Assembly (NCBI GenBank): GCA_016934645.1
Contig: JAFGSL010000505.1
Coordinates: forward strand, 1-11,022
DNA: 11,022 nt
Direction of reading: 5' to 3'
Source of the DNA: Anaerolineae bacterium
Lineage (GTDB): Bacteria > Chloroflexota > Anaerolineae > B4-G1 > SLSP01
Below the pieces are notes generated by a model, which made no database searches, was not told the DNA's origin, and worked only from the letters and a program-made list of their open reading frames with translations. Shown piece by piece: positions 1 through 9,475 of this stretch (within the stretch, counting starts at the first letter, position 1; the number at the start of each line of letters is the position of its first letter). A program made the position numbers and the translations under genes.

Positions 1-45
1 GTTGTGTTCAACACGTCTCAAATTCTGCCAGTTAAGGTACTGTTT

Positions 46-61
46 ACCCTCCCAAGAGGGT
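46..61 (+). other. Small hairpin near left edge
   Basis: A perfect 6-bp stem, ACCCTC (46-51) and GAGGGT (56-61), closes a CCAA tetraloop. The bases after it (CTTGACTTTT) are only loosely T-rich. It may be a weak terminator or a folded 3' end of an unseen plus-strand gene to the left, just before the stronger terminator at 89-124. No open frame of note is visible in 1-88. Confidence 0.35.
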
Positions 62-88
62 CTTGACTTTTACCGCACTCTTTCTTTC

Positions 89-124
89 AACTGTCCACCT
101 ATCCTAGCCAGGTGGACAGTTTTT
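89..124 (+). terminator. Intrinsic terminator of an upstream plus-strand gene
   Basis: A perfect 12-bp stem, AACTGTCCACCT (89-100) with AGGTGGACAGTT (110-121), has a 9-base loop and runs into TTTTT (120-124). This is a textbook rho-independent terminator on the plus strand. It insulates the PadR promoter that follows from transcription entering from the left. Confidence 0.85.
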
Positions 125-135
125 GATGGAATATA

Positions 136-164
136 TTGACAAACACTATATCGTGTGGTATTTT
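136..164 (+). promoter_or_regulatory. Sigma-70-type promoter of the padR-DUF2812 operon
   Basis: A perfect -35 box TTGACA (136-141) lies 17 bases before TATTTT (159-164), a 4/6 match to the -10 consensus. An extended -10 TGG directly precedes it (156-158). The start of transcription would fall near 171. It is the only good promoter between the terminator at 89-124 and the PadR start at 226. Confidence 0.65.
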
Positions 165-187
165 ATCATTAAACGATATATCGATAT
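147..187 (+). promoter_or_regulatory. Candidate PadR operator (AT-rich palindromes)
   Basis: TATATCGT (147-154) and ACGATATA (173-180) form an 8-bp inverted repeat that brackets the -10 box. The right arm continues into two overlapping perfect palindromes, CGATATATCG (174-183) and TATCGATA (179-186). PadR-family repressors commonly bind AT-rich dyads in their own promoters. A dimer bound here would cover the -10 box and the start site, so autorepression is the natural reading. The binding itself is inferred. Confidence 0.5.
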
Positions 188-225
188 ACGCTACAGCGCA
201 AGACGATACTTAGGGAGGTAGATAA

Positions 226-540
226 ATGGAATCAACGGGAAACATAGTCAAATACCTGCCCCTCACCGAGACCACCAGCTACATCATGCTGACGCTGACC
301 GAGCCATTGCACGGCTACGCTATCATGCAAAAGGTCGAAGTGATGAGCGAGGGTACGGTCAAAGTGGGAGCAGGCACGATGTACGGCGCGCTTTCCACAC
401 TTGAAAAGGAAGGATTGATTGTCAAAGTGGATGAGCACAATCGCCGCAAGTCGTATATCCTGACGGATAAGGGCAAGCAGGTTTTGCGGGCGCAACTTCA
501 ACGCTCCGCGATCCTGGTCAGGAATGGGCAAGAGCTATGA
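226..540 (+). CDS. PadR-family transcriptional regulator
   Basis: This 104-residue protein is a short, single-domain PadR-type winged-helix repressor. Residues 28-38 (LHGYAIMQKVE) match the family's early GY-I helix. Residues 48-65 hold the recognition segment (GAGTMYGALSTLEKEGLI), and the wing follows with RRKSYILTDKGK (73-84). The C-terminal dimer helix is brief, as in the PadR subgroup paired with DUF2812 proteins. The ATG at 226 is fixed by a strong ribosome binding site, AGGGAGGT (212-219). The stop codon overlaps an ATG at 537, so the next gene is co-transcribed and probably translationally coupled. The palindromes over the promoter suggest autorepression. The inducer cannot be read from the sequence. 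The family call is firm; the regulated targets beyond its own operon are unknown. Confidence 0.92.
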   Translation: MESTGNIVKYLPLTETTSYIMLTLTEPLHGYAIMQKVEVMSEGTVKVGAGTMYGALSTLEKEGLIVKVDEHNRRKSYILTDKGKQVLRAQLQRSAILVRNGQEL

Positions 541-560
541 GACAGCAGGAGAGAATAATA

Positions 561-1076
561 ATGACAGAGCAAACAATCAGAAAACACAAGTGGTTCTGGG
601 CCTGGCAGGATGACAAAGAGGAAGCCTGGCTAGGACAGATGTCGCAGCAAGGGTATCACCTGGCATCGTTCGGTTTCCCCGGTTTCTATTACTTCACACC
701 CGGTGAACCCCGCAACTATGTCTACCGCCTCGATTTCGTCACCGATACCAAAGATTACCCGCAGTATCTGCAACTTTTCCAGGACGCGGGCTGGGAACAC
801 GTGGGGCAGATGGGGGGCTGGCAATACTTCCGCACCCTGGCGCAAGAGGGCGAGTCACCGGAGATTTACACCGACCCGGACTCCAAGATCCAGAAATATC
901 ACCGGCTTTTAACTTACTTGATCATTTTTCTGCCGATCTGGATTGTCGTGCTTACACGTGACGCTCCATATCCGTTTTACGACATTTTGAAGCTCTTGTA
1001 TTGCGTGATCACGTTGGTGTTCGCGTTCGCGGTGATTCAGTTATTCAGACGCATCAATCAGCTAAAACATCTGTAG
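561..1076 (+). CDS. DUF2812 domain membrane protein
   Basis: The protein is a DUF2812 family member, about 171 residues from the start chosen here. The N-terminal two thirds is soluble and carries the family hallmarks: FWAWQDDKEEAWL near the start, then GFPGFYYF, NYVYRLDF and DAGWEHVGQMGGWQYFR. Two hydrophobic segments follow (about YLIIFLPIWIVVL and LLYCVITLVFAFAVI), so it is likely a C-terminally anchored membrane protein with a basic tail. I start it at ATG 561 because CAGGAGAG (546-553) sits at the right distance and family members usually begin just before this motif. An in-frame ATG at 537 overlaps the PadR stop and would add eight residues. DUF2812 genes are commonly found next to a PadR gene. 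The function is unknown; a sensing or adaptor role toward PadR is a guess. Confidence 0.88.
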   Translation: MTEQTIRKHKWFWAWQDDKEEAWLGQMSQQGYHLASFGFPGFYYFTPGEPRNYVYRLDFVTDTKDYPQYLQLFQDAGWEHVGQMGGWQYFRTLAQEGESPEIYTDPDSKIQKYHRLLTYLIIFLPIWIVVLTRDAPYPFYDILKLLYCVITLVFAFAVIQLFRRINQLKHL

Positions 1077-1105
1077 GTCTTCACCTCATCGACATGCCTT
1101 CACAG

Positions 1106-1152
1106 ATCGGCGAATGTCACGAAAGATGGAGCAATAGGTGACATTCGCCGAT
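1106..1152. repeat. Long perfect inverted repeat (15-bp arms)
   Basis: ATCGGCGAATGTCAC (1106-1120) is repeated as its exact reverse complement at 1138-1152 around a 17-base spacer. No T-run follows on either strand, so it is not a standard intrinsic terminator. It begins 29 bases after the DUF2812 stop, so it may still fold at that transcript's 3' end. Other readings are a protein-binding dyad or a small palindromic repeat element. Confidence 0.6.
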
Positions 1153-1294
1153 TCGAAGCTCGCCGGCAATCAGATTCAGGTATGGCTCGACCGGATGACG
1201 AACAAACCCATCAAGGGGGCACTCTTCGGCACTGTGGCAACACGGTGAGATCGTCTTGGGCTTTGACGTGGAATTGTCGGCAACTCACGAATAA
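1138..1294 (+). pseudogene. Possible frameshifted remnant of a small gene
   Basis: From a GTG at 1138 (weak GGAG at 1129-1132 upstream) an open frame reads ADSKLAGNQIQVWLDRMTNK and stops at TGA 1246-1248. In the frame one base later the sequence stays protein-like, LWQHGEIVLGFDVELSATHE, ending at TAA 1292-1294 right at the foot of a terminator. The G-run at 1215-1219 is a natural slip site: one base removed or skipped there would join both halves into about 51 codons. I do not recognise the family. It could instead be chance, because the piece is short. Confidence 0.25.
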
Positions 1295-1326
1295 AGCGGT
1301 GTGTTCTACCTGAACACACCGCTTTT
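1293..1326. terminator. Bidirectional intrinsic terminator between convergent operons
   Basis: A perfect 14-bp stem, AAAGCGGTGTGTTC (1293-1306) with GAACACACCGCTTT (1312-1325), closes a TACCT loop. On the plus strand it runs into TTTT (1323-1326); on the minus strand into TTTAT. It lies between the end of the plus-strand PadR/DUF2812 unit and the end of the minus-strand GH1 gene, so it probably terminates both. Confidence 0.85.
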
Positions 1327-1372
1327 ACTTGTGCTAAAAACTGTGTACTTGAACGAAGCTAGCTTCCCAGTG

Positions 1373-2626
<1,254 letters not shown>

Positions 2627-2629
2627 TCA

Positions 2630-2666
2630 CGAATCTTCACGAATAGGAAGTATTCGTGAAGATTCG
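2630..2666 (-). repeat. Intercistronic 16-bp hairpin before the GH1 gene
   Basis: CGAATCTTCACGAATA (2630-2645) and TATTCGTGAAGATTCG (2651-2666) are perfect reverse complements around a GGAAG loop. It lies in the 97-base gap between the OppF-like ATPase stop and the GH1 start. No T-run follows on the minus strand, so full termination is unlikely. An RNA that protects or splits the operon mRNA, or a partial attenuator, fits better. A protein-binding dyad is possible too. Confidence 0.6.
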
Positions 2667-2699
2667 CGTGCAATTTTCATCTTCGGTACTGCTTACAGA

Positions 2700-3512
2700 T
2701 TATACAGTCGACAGGTCCCATTCTTCGTAGATTTTGGGGACGTCACTGATCAGGCGTTTGGTGTAGGGTTCTTTCGGGTGCAGAATCACCATGTCGGCGG
2801 ACCCGTGTTCCACGAATTTTCCGTGTTCCATGATATAGACGCTATCGGAAACGTAATACGCCAAGCCAATATCGTGGGTGATGAAAATAATCGTCATCCC
2901 GATCTCGTCACGCAATTGCATCAGCATATCCAGGATGGTCGCGCGCGAACAGGCGTCAATCATCGAGGTCGGTTCGTCGGCTATCAGGATCTTGGGCATC
3001 AGCAGAAAAACGCGAGCAATCATCAGGCGCTGCTGCTGCCCACCAGAAAGCTCGAAGGGATATTTGTTGGTCAATTCCTCGAACTTCAGGTTGACGAAAC
3101 TGCATGCCTCTGTCATCATCTCGACCTTTTTGGCGTAGGGGAATTTTCGACCGCCGCGCATGTTAATGCAATCTAGTAGCACGGCGTCAATCTTGTGAAA
3201 GATGTTGTATGAAGAAAATGGATCTTGAAAGATCGCCTGAATGTTTCTCCAATACTCCAGTCTTTTCTTCTGGCTACTGATATCGCGCTTCTTCCCCTGG
3301 AAGTAAACATCGCCTTCCGTAGGGTTGATCAATCCCAATAACATCTTCGCTAATGTGGTCTTACCACTGCCCGATTCACCCACGATTGAGATAACTTCGC
3401 CCTCGTAGAAGTTGAAGTCCACATGATCAACAGCCAAAGTTTTCGTACGACCAAACCCAAATATCTTGGTAAGGCTTGACCCACGCAGGCATACTTTCCT
3501 CTCCTCAATCAT
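2700..3512 (-). CDS. ABC transporter ATPase, OppF/DppF-like
   Basis: This 270-residue protein is the second nucleotide-binding subunit of an Opp/Dpp-type importer. In order it shows Walker A GESGSGKT (45-52), Q-loop Gln96 in IFQDP, signature LSGGQ (155-159), Walker B ILIADEP (175-181) with catalytic Glu180, and H-loop His213. The EPYTKRL stretch near the C-terminus is typical of this subfamily. Unlike the partner ATPase it lacks a long C-terminal Cys-containing extension. The ATG at 3510-3512 overlaps the end of the upstream ATPase gene by eight bases, with GGGAGGC (minus strand, 3521-3527) inside that gene, which implies tight translational coupling and equal amounts of both ATPases. It powers import at the cytoplasmic face; the substrate is set by the binding protein and permeases. 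Confidence 0.93.
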   Translation of the reverse strand: MIEERKVCLRGSSLTKIFGFGRTKTLAVDHVDFNFYEGEVISIVGESGSGKTTLAKMLLGLINPTEGDVYFQGKKRDISSQKKRLEYWRNIQAIFQDPFSSYNIFHKIDAVLLDCINMRGGRKFPYAKKVEMMTEACSFVNLKFEELTNKYPFELSGGQQQRLMIARVFLLMPKILIADEPTSMIDACSRATILDMLMQLRDEIGMTIIFITHDIGLAYYVSDSVYIMEHGKFVEHGSADMVILHPKEPYTKRLISDVPKIYEEWDLSTV

Positions 3513-4512
3513 TTTGATAAGCCTCCCGCAATTCTTTTTCCGAGAAGATACAACGGTAAGCGCGTCCGTCCCCGATATTGCGAAGGCCCACAGGATTCAC
3601 AATACATTCTGGCTGAACGTATTTGCAACGTTCGGCAAACCGGCAGCCAAAGGGAGGGTCTTTCAGGTTTGGTGGCACCCCGGGAATGGCGGTCAGTTTG
3701 ACATCTCGCAGACCTTCTTCAGGCACGATGATTGATCCCATGAGGCCCTTGGAATATGGATGGAGCGGATCAAACACCGCTTTATGGGCGCTGGCTTTCT
3801 CCACAATCTGCCCAGCGTACATGACCATGATTTCATCCGTCACATTGTAGAGCAGCGGGAGCTCGTGCGTGATGAAGATCAGCGAACTGATCAGGCCATC
3901 GTGCAGCAATTGCCTAATCATCTTGATGACCATCTTCTGTGACGTAACATCGAGTGCGGAGGAAGGCTCATCCGCAATCAACACCTTTGGAGATAGCAAC
4001 ACCGATATTGCGATCACCGTGCGCTGTTTCATACCACCCGAAAGCTCAACGGAATATTTGTCCAGTACTTGTGGTGGAAGCCCCACAGTCTCAAACAAAT
4101 CGCAAGCCCGTTCATAGATGGCTTTCTTGTCGGCAGAAGGATCATGGGCACGAATGACATCTTCAACAAAGTGGATGATCTTCTGGGTGGGGTTGAGCGC
4201 GTTCATCGCCGCTTGGGGGATATAGGCGATCTCCCTTCCCAAGATCGCTTTACGCACGTCATCAGGATCCATTCCGGAGATATTGCGCCCATCAATGATG
4301 ATCTCTCCGCCCATGTAGTGCAGTGGCGCGAAATAGTAGCCCATCAGGCTTAGTGCGAGCGTTGACTTCCCGCAGCCGGACTCTCCTGCAATGCCTAGCG
4401 ATTTCCCCTCTTCTATCTTCAGAGAAACGTGGTCAACCGCGTAAACACTTTCCCCAAAGCGGGTGATATATCTTGTTGATAGTTCATTGACCTCTAAGAT
4501 TGTTTTTGCCAT
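3505..4512 (-). CDS. ABC transporter ATPase, OppD/DppD-like
   Basis: This 335-residue protein is the first ATPase of the importer. Walker A is GESGCGKS (43-50), the Q-loop Gln is residue 100, the signature is LSGGM (157-161, with M in place of the usual Q), Walker B is VLIADEP (177-183) with Glu182, and the H-loop His is residue 216. The C-terminal oligopeptide-transporter extension starts at about 275 ([20 protein letters not shown]). It carries Cys290, Cys296, Cys303 and Cys321, a set that binds an iron-sulfur cluster in at least one studied Dpp ATPase. The ATG follows AAGGGAC (minus strand, 4521-4527) and lies five bases after the upstream permease stop. It pairs with the next gene's product to form the asymmetric ATPase dimer. 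The family call is firm; the cluster is inferred. Confidence 0.94.
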   Translation of the reverse strand: MAKTILEVNELSTRYITRFGESVYAVDHVSLKIEEGKSLGIAGESGCGKSTLALSLMGYYFAPLHYMGGEIIIDGRNISGMDPDDVRKAILGREIAYIPQAAMNALNPTQKIIHFVEDVIRAHDPSADKKAIYERACDLFETVGLPPQVLDKYSVELSGGMKQRTVIAISVLLSPKVLIADEPSSALDVTSQKMVIKMIRQLLHDGLISSLIFITHELPLLYNVTDEIMVMYAGQIVEKASAHKAVFDPLHPYSKGLMGSIIVPEEGLRDVKLTAIPGVPPNLKDPPFGCRFAERCKYVQPECIVNPVGLRNIGDGRAYRCIFSEKELREAYQND

Positions 4513-4517
4513 AGCGA

Positions 4518-5768
4518 TTAGTCCCTTAATGCCGGATTGAATACCTGGTCAAGGCCTGTATTCATCAGATTCATCGAGAATGTGATCAGCGCGATGGTGA
4601 TGAGTACGGGCAAGTACGCCCACCATTTTCCCAGGACGTGTGCCTGGTAGATCATCGCCCAGTTCATCATTAAACCTAACGTCGGTGTTACCGTCGTTCT
4701 GGGACCCAACCCAAGGATTGATAAACTGGCCTCCGCCAGGATGCCGGAGGAAATTTGCAGAATTAGCGCCATCACAACATAGGAAGCGATGTATGGCAGA
4801 ATATCGGCAAAGATGATGTGGATGATGGAGTGCCCGGATAGTTTCGACAGGTTGACATGGTCACGGTTACGCAGCGAAATCACTTGTGCCCGCACGGCTC
4901 TGGTGGTCCATACCCAGGAAGTGAACCCGATCACGACGGCGACGGTGGTAGCGCCGCGTCTTTCCTGCCCGATGCTGAATGAAATCAAGATCAACAACAC
5001 AAAGCCAGGGATGACGGTCATAAGATTGGTGAAGAACATAATGATGTCGTCCACCAGGCCGCCAATATAGCCCGATAGCAATCCCAGGGTCAACCCGATC
5101 ACGGTGGCAATGATACCGGCAACAAAACCGATCTGCAGGGATACGCGGGCGGCCGCGACTAATTCTGTCAGCACATCCCGCCCAAAGTTATCGGTTCCCA
5201 ACGGCAATACACGCACATTTGCCACCTGGCTAGCATTCACGTATTCAGATTGTGCGATAGTCCCTGTCTCTTCTAGGGCGCCCGTTTCCGCGTTTTCTGT
5301 TGCAATGATCGCCTTCTCGGTTGACAAAAGCCCTTTAAGTGAGGTATTGAGCCGGATATAGTAGTTGCGCTTGGCATTGGTCATCCCAGCAATCTGCACC
5401 TTGGAATCAAAATGGGTCTCCCACAGCTCCAGGAGCTGTTCGGTATTATCGGTGTCGATTTCGTCTTCAGGAATCCCGACTCCGACGAGCCATTCCTTCA
5501 TGGCAAGGCGATCCTCATTCTTCAACTTGCTGGCAATGCGCTTCGCGGCGGCATCTTTCAGATTGAGAGTATATTTGGTGGCGCTCATGCTATCGTAGAC
5601 ATTGACATAGATGCCCGGTTCGAAGAATGTGCCTTGAGCAATGATCGCTAAGGGAGGATCGGGGACGATCAGCGGATAAATAAACACGATCAACAGCATA
5701 GCCACGAAAATAGAAAAACCGACGACAAACTTACCGGAGTGGAAAACTTGGCGAATTGTGTGTTTCAT
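4518..5768 (-). CDS. ABC transporter permease, DppC-like, with large extracytoplasmic insertion
   Basis: This 416-residue permease is over 100 residues longer than a usual OppC/DppC (about 300). TM1 spans about 14-35. Normally the [10 protein letters not shown] motif follows within a few tens of residues, but here it sits at 190-199. The stretch between, about 45-185, is hydrophilic and acidic, and should lie outside the membrane (examples: [15 protein letters not shown] and [13 protein letters not shown]). The rest is standard: five hydrophobic segments and a cytoplasmic coupling loop near 304-326 ([16 protein letters not shown]), with the consensus EAA residues poorly kept. AAGGAAG (minus strand, 5778-5784) precedes the ATG. 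The insertion may contact the binding protein or the substrate, and could adapt a peptide-type channel to sugars. The family call is firm; the insertion's role is unknown. Confidence 0.93.
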   Translation of the reverse strand: MKHTIRQVFHSGKFVVGFSIFVAMLLIVFIYPLIVPDPPLAIIAQGTFFEPGIYVNVYDSMSATKYTLNLKDAAAKRIASKLKNEDRLAMKEWLVGVGIPEDEIDTDNTEQLLELWETHFDSKVQIAGMTNAKRNYYIRLNTSLKGLLSTEKAIIATENAETGALEETGTIAQSEYVNASQVANVRVLPLGTDNFGRDVLTELVAAARVSLQIGFVAGIIATVIGLTLGLLSGYIGGLVDDIIMFFTNLMTVIPGFVLLILISFSIGQERRGATTVAVVIGFTSWVWTTRAVRAQVISLRNRDHVNLSKLSGHSIIHIIFADILPYIASYVVMALILQISSGILAEASLSILGLGPRTTVTPTLGLMMNWAMIYQAHVLGKWWAYLPVLITIALITFSMNLMNTGLDQVFNPALRD

Positions 5769-5782
5769 AGCAATATCTTCCT

Positions 5783-6787
5783 TTAGTCAGCCTGCGCTGC
5801 TTTAATGCGCGGGTCAATGACGCCGTAAAGAATCTCGATGAGGAAGTTCGCGCCCAGCACCATAATCGTGATGATCAAAGTGGAAGCTGAGATGAGCGGA
5901 TAGTCCTGTCCCATAACACCATTCATTAGCATGTAACCTAGCCCAGGATAACTGAAAACAATCTCCGCTATCAACGCGCCGCCGATCATCGTGCCGACGG
6001 ACAACGCCAGACCGGTGATTTGCGGAAGCATAGCATTTCTAAAGACGTAGCCAATGATCTTCCGGTCTTTGATCCCCATAAAACGAGCGTACTTGACATA
6101 ATCCGCGTTCAGTTCGTAGATGGACATGGAGCGCATCCCGATCGCCTGGCCGCCGATGGCGATCAATACAATGGACCAGAACGGAAGTTGGTAATGGACG
6201 ATCACGGACCAGATAAAGTTCCAGCTAAATTCAGGGATCAGGTCAAATCCATATCCGCCCGAGGTGGGTAGCCATTCTAATGTAACGCCAAAAATGACCA
6301 GGAGAATGATAGACATACCAAAGGTCGGAAAATTGCTCGCAAGAATACTGATGGGCATGAGCACCTTATCGAAGCCGCCTTTGAGGTAGGCCGCCAACGC
6401 GCCCAGTGTGTTCCCAATCAGCCAGCCAACGATGATGGCAGGGAATTGTAGCGCCAACGTCCATCCGATGGAAGACTTGAGAGCGTCTGCCACCGTCCGG
6501 GGGTACATGCTGATAGAGTAACCAAAATCACCCCGCAGCACATTTCTCACGTAGATGAAAAACTGTTCAATGATGGGTTTGTTTGTGCCAAACAGCTCCG
6601 TGTACTGCTCATAGACTGCCTGGAGCCCGGTCGCATCGGTCATGCCTTGAGCGAGCCTTGCTACAATGGCTGCCACAGGATCTCCGGGCATCAAACGGGG
6701 CAAAGTGAAATTCAGAATAAAGGCGAAAGCAAAAGTGACCAGGAACCAACCCAGCTTGTTGAAGAAATATTTCCGGTATCCTTTCAA
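5783..6787 (-). CDS. ABC transporter permease, DppB-like
   Basis: This 334-residue membrane protein has about six transmembrane segments. The N-terminal LPRLMPGDP (29-37), the RGDFGYSIS motif (85-93), the coupling loop near 229-256 ([20 protein letters not shown]) and the C-terminal YGVIDPRIK (321-329) are typical of OppB/DppB proteins. The start codon is TTG at 6785-6787, chosen because GGAGGT (minus strand, 6794-6799) lies exactly six bases upstream and the protein then begins with a normal basic N-terminus and TM1. It follows the binding-protein gene after an 83-base gap holding a hairpin, and is 14 bases ahead of the DppC-like gene. It forms the channel together with that partner. Confidence 0.94.
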   Translation of the reverse strand: MKGYRKYFFNKLGWFLVTFAFAFILNFTLPRLMPGDPVAAIVARLAQGMTDATGLQAVYEQYTELFGTNKPIIEQFFIYVRNVLRGDFGYSISMYPRTVADALKSSIGWTLALQFPAIIVGWLIGNTLGALAAYLKGGFDKVLMPISILASNFPTFGMSIILLVIFGVTLEWLPTSGGYGFDLIPEFSWNFIWSVIVHYQLPFWSIVLIAIGGQAIGMRSMSIYELNADYVKYARFMGIKDRKIIGYVFRNAMLPQITGLALSVGTMIGGALIAEIVFSYPGLGYMLMNGVMGQDYPLISASTLIITIMVLGANFLIEILYGVIDPRIKAAQAD

Positions 6788-6808
6788 CGCAACACCTCCG
6801 TAGACCCA

Positions 6809-6821
6809 CTTTAGTAAACAG
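6809..6821 (-). repeat. 13-base repeat, copy 2 (between binding protein and permease)
   Basis: This is an identical copy of CTTTAGTAAACAG at 8900-8912. It overlaps one arm of the intercistronic hairpin and lies 10 bases before the permease ribosome site on the minus strand. A shared leader block, or a duplication when the binding-protein gene was inserted, could explain it. Confidence 0.45.
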
Positions 6822-6853
6822 CCATGTTCCGCTAATCTGGAACATGGCTGTTT
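6816..6853 (-). terminator. Intercistronic hairpin, probable partial terminator after the binding-protein gene
   Basis: AAACAGCCATGTTCC (6816-6830) and GGAACATGGCTGTTT (6839-6853) form a perfect 15-bp stem with an 8-base loop. Read on the minus strand it runs into TTTACT, a weak U-tail. It lies 18 bases after the binding-protein stop and before the permease start. Such hairpins often let the binding protein be made in excess over the membrane subunits by partial termination or by protecting the upstream mRNA end. Confidence 0.65.
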
Positions 6854-6870
6854 CTTTAACAGAGCACGAC

Positions 6871-8805
<1,935 letters not shown>

Positions 8806-8890
8806 CTTACTCCTCCTTCTAAGGATTGATATTTGGGATTGAATCTTAACAAGCCTTTGCACTATGTTTTCATTATCCTAATGCACTAAA

Positions 8891-8903
8891 CATCACCTCC
8901 TTT
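8891..8903 (-). promoter_or_regulatory. Orphan near-perfect Shine-Dalgarno sequence
   Basis: On the minus strand this reads AAAGGAGGTGATG, which pairs over about 11 bases with the 16S rRNA 3' end. No real gene follows: the nearest starts give GTG CAT TAG or ATG AAA ACA TAG. The true binding-protein start lies 86 bases further with its own site. It may be a ribosome standby site, serve a minimal leader peptide, or be left over from an older gene start. Confidence 0.5.
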
Positions 8904-8912
8904 AGTAAACAG
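8900..8912 (-). repeat. 13-base repeat, copy 1 (upstream of the binding-protein gene)
   Basis: CTTTAGTAAACAG here is identical to 6809-6821, which lies after the binding-protein gene. On the minus strand both read CTGTTTACTAAAG, and both stand just before a strong ribosome site (AAAGGAGGTG here, GGAGGT at 6799-6794 in the other). The two copies thus flank the binding-protein gene. Confidence 0.45.
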
Positions 8913-8921
8913 AAGAGTTTT

Positions 8922-9079
8922 ACTGACCCGAACATATTTTGCCAAACTTTCTACGCCTATAGGGCAGTGGAATCGCTTTACTGATCCGGTTATAAGAAAC
9001 CAAAGTCGTTCAGCGTCTTATAGGTGCACAAGCGTTTAGCAGATTATGTCGGGATCAGTTTTTTCATGTTCAGGTCAGT
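8922..9079 (-). repeat. Four related motifs forming nested inverted repeats in the leader
   Basis: Plus-strand copies are ACTGACCCGAACAT (8922-8935) and ACTGATCCGGTTATAA (8980-8995). Minus-strand copies are ACTGATCCCGACATAA (9059-9044) and ACTGACCTGAACAT (9079-9066). The outer pair can form 14 base pairs with a single G-U; the inner pair shares a perfect ACTGATCC/GGATCAGT stem. Because all four are related, the partners can also swap (outer with inner). This could be a cluster of operator sites for one regulator, or a leader RNA with alternative folds. Confidence 0.5.
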
Positions 9080-9197
9080 AGTTAACCCAAGTCGCTATGC
9101 ACTGGACTTAAGCGCATAGCTGAAGCTCATTGATAAGTATAGTACGGAATCCGCGATTTACCACTATCATTAAGGTAGCAACCTGGGGTCAACTATT

Positions 9198-9226
9198 ACT
9201 TTACAGCAAACTGCGCGAAATGTCAA
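9198..9226 (-). promoter_or_regulatory. Second possible promoter upstream of the transport operon
   Basis: On the minus strand TTGACA (9226-9221) is followed after 17 bases by TAAAGT (9203-9198), a 4/6 match to the -10 box. It would give a leader of about 390 bases. It is weaker than the promoter at 9360-9389 and has no obvious operator on it. Confidence 0.35.
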
Positions 9227-9339
9227 CGAAATTTTCCAGTTGGTTGTAACCGGTGATTTTTTTCCGACCCCGAAATCCTGCACCGCGTCACCGTTAAAAC
9301 CTCATAGCTAGGTGGTCGTTTCTCTCTTCCTGTGTGTCT

Positions 9340-9353
9340 TGGAAGCGCTTCCA
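9340..9353 (-). promoter_or_regulatory. LacI-family operator (CelR/cre-like)
   Basis: TGGAAGCGCTTCCA is a perfect 14-bp palindrome with the central CG pair typical of LacI-family sites. It differs at two symmetrical positions from TGGGAGCGCTCCCA, the actinobacterial cellobiose-repressor site, and it also satisfies the general cre consensus. It sits at the expected transcription start of the promoter just upstream, a classic repression position. The LacI-type regulator gene is not in this window. Confidence 0.75.
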
Positions 9354-9359
9354 GAACCT

Positions 9360-9389
9360 AGTATAACACAGATAGGAAGGAGTTGTCAA
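9360..9389 (-). promoter_or_regulatory. Main promoter of the sugar-transport operon
   Basis: On the minus strand a perfect TTGACA (9389-9384) is followed after 18 bases by TATACT (9365-9360), a 5/6 match to the -10 box. Transcription would begin near 9353, inside the LacI-type operator. The first protein start in that direction is the binding-protein ATG at 8805, so the leader is long. It lies downstream of the propeller fragment's stop and so starts a new unit. Confidence 0.65.
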
Positions 9390-9436
9390 GGGCCCCCTTT
9401 AGGTTTTAAGTCACGTAAAATGTTGCCGAGGGTTAT

Positions 9437-9475
9437 ATGGTTCTACCAAATGATAATGTTACCGGGAAGAACCAT
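9437..9475 (-). other. Weak inverted repeat after the propeller fragment
   Basis: ATGGTTCT (9437-9444) and AGAACCAT (9468-9475) form an 8-bp stem around 23 bases, directly behind the fragment's stop codon. There is no clean T-run after it on the minus strand, so it is at best a poor terminator of the cyclase/propeller transcript. Confidence 0.3.

Noticed and set aside
8806..8862. Upstream GTG start (8862) extending the binding protein by 19 residues
   Set aside because: It lacks a ribosome site at proper spacing and would place a charged stretch before the signal peptide; ATG 8805 has a strong site and a normal lipoprotein signal.
9066..9300. T-box or other known riboswitch in the leader
   Set aside because: No T-box core (GGTGG-ACCGCG type) or other known aptamer motif could be found by eye; only generic inverted repeats are visible.
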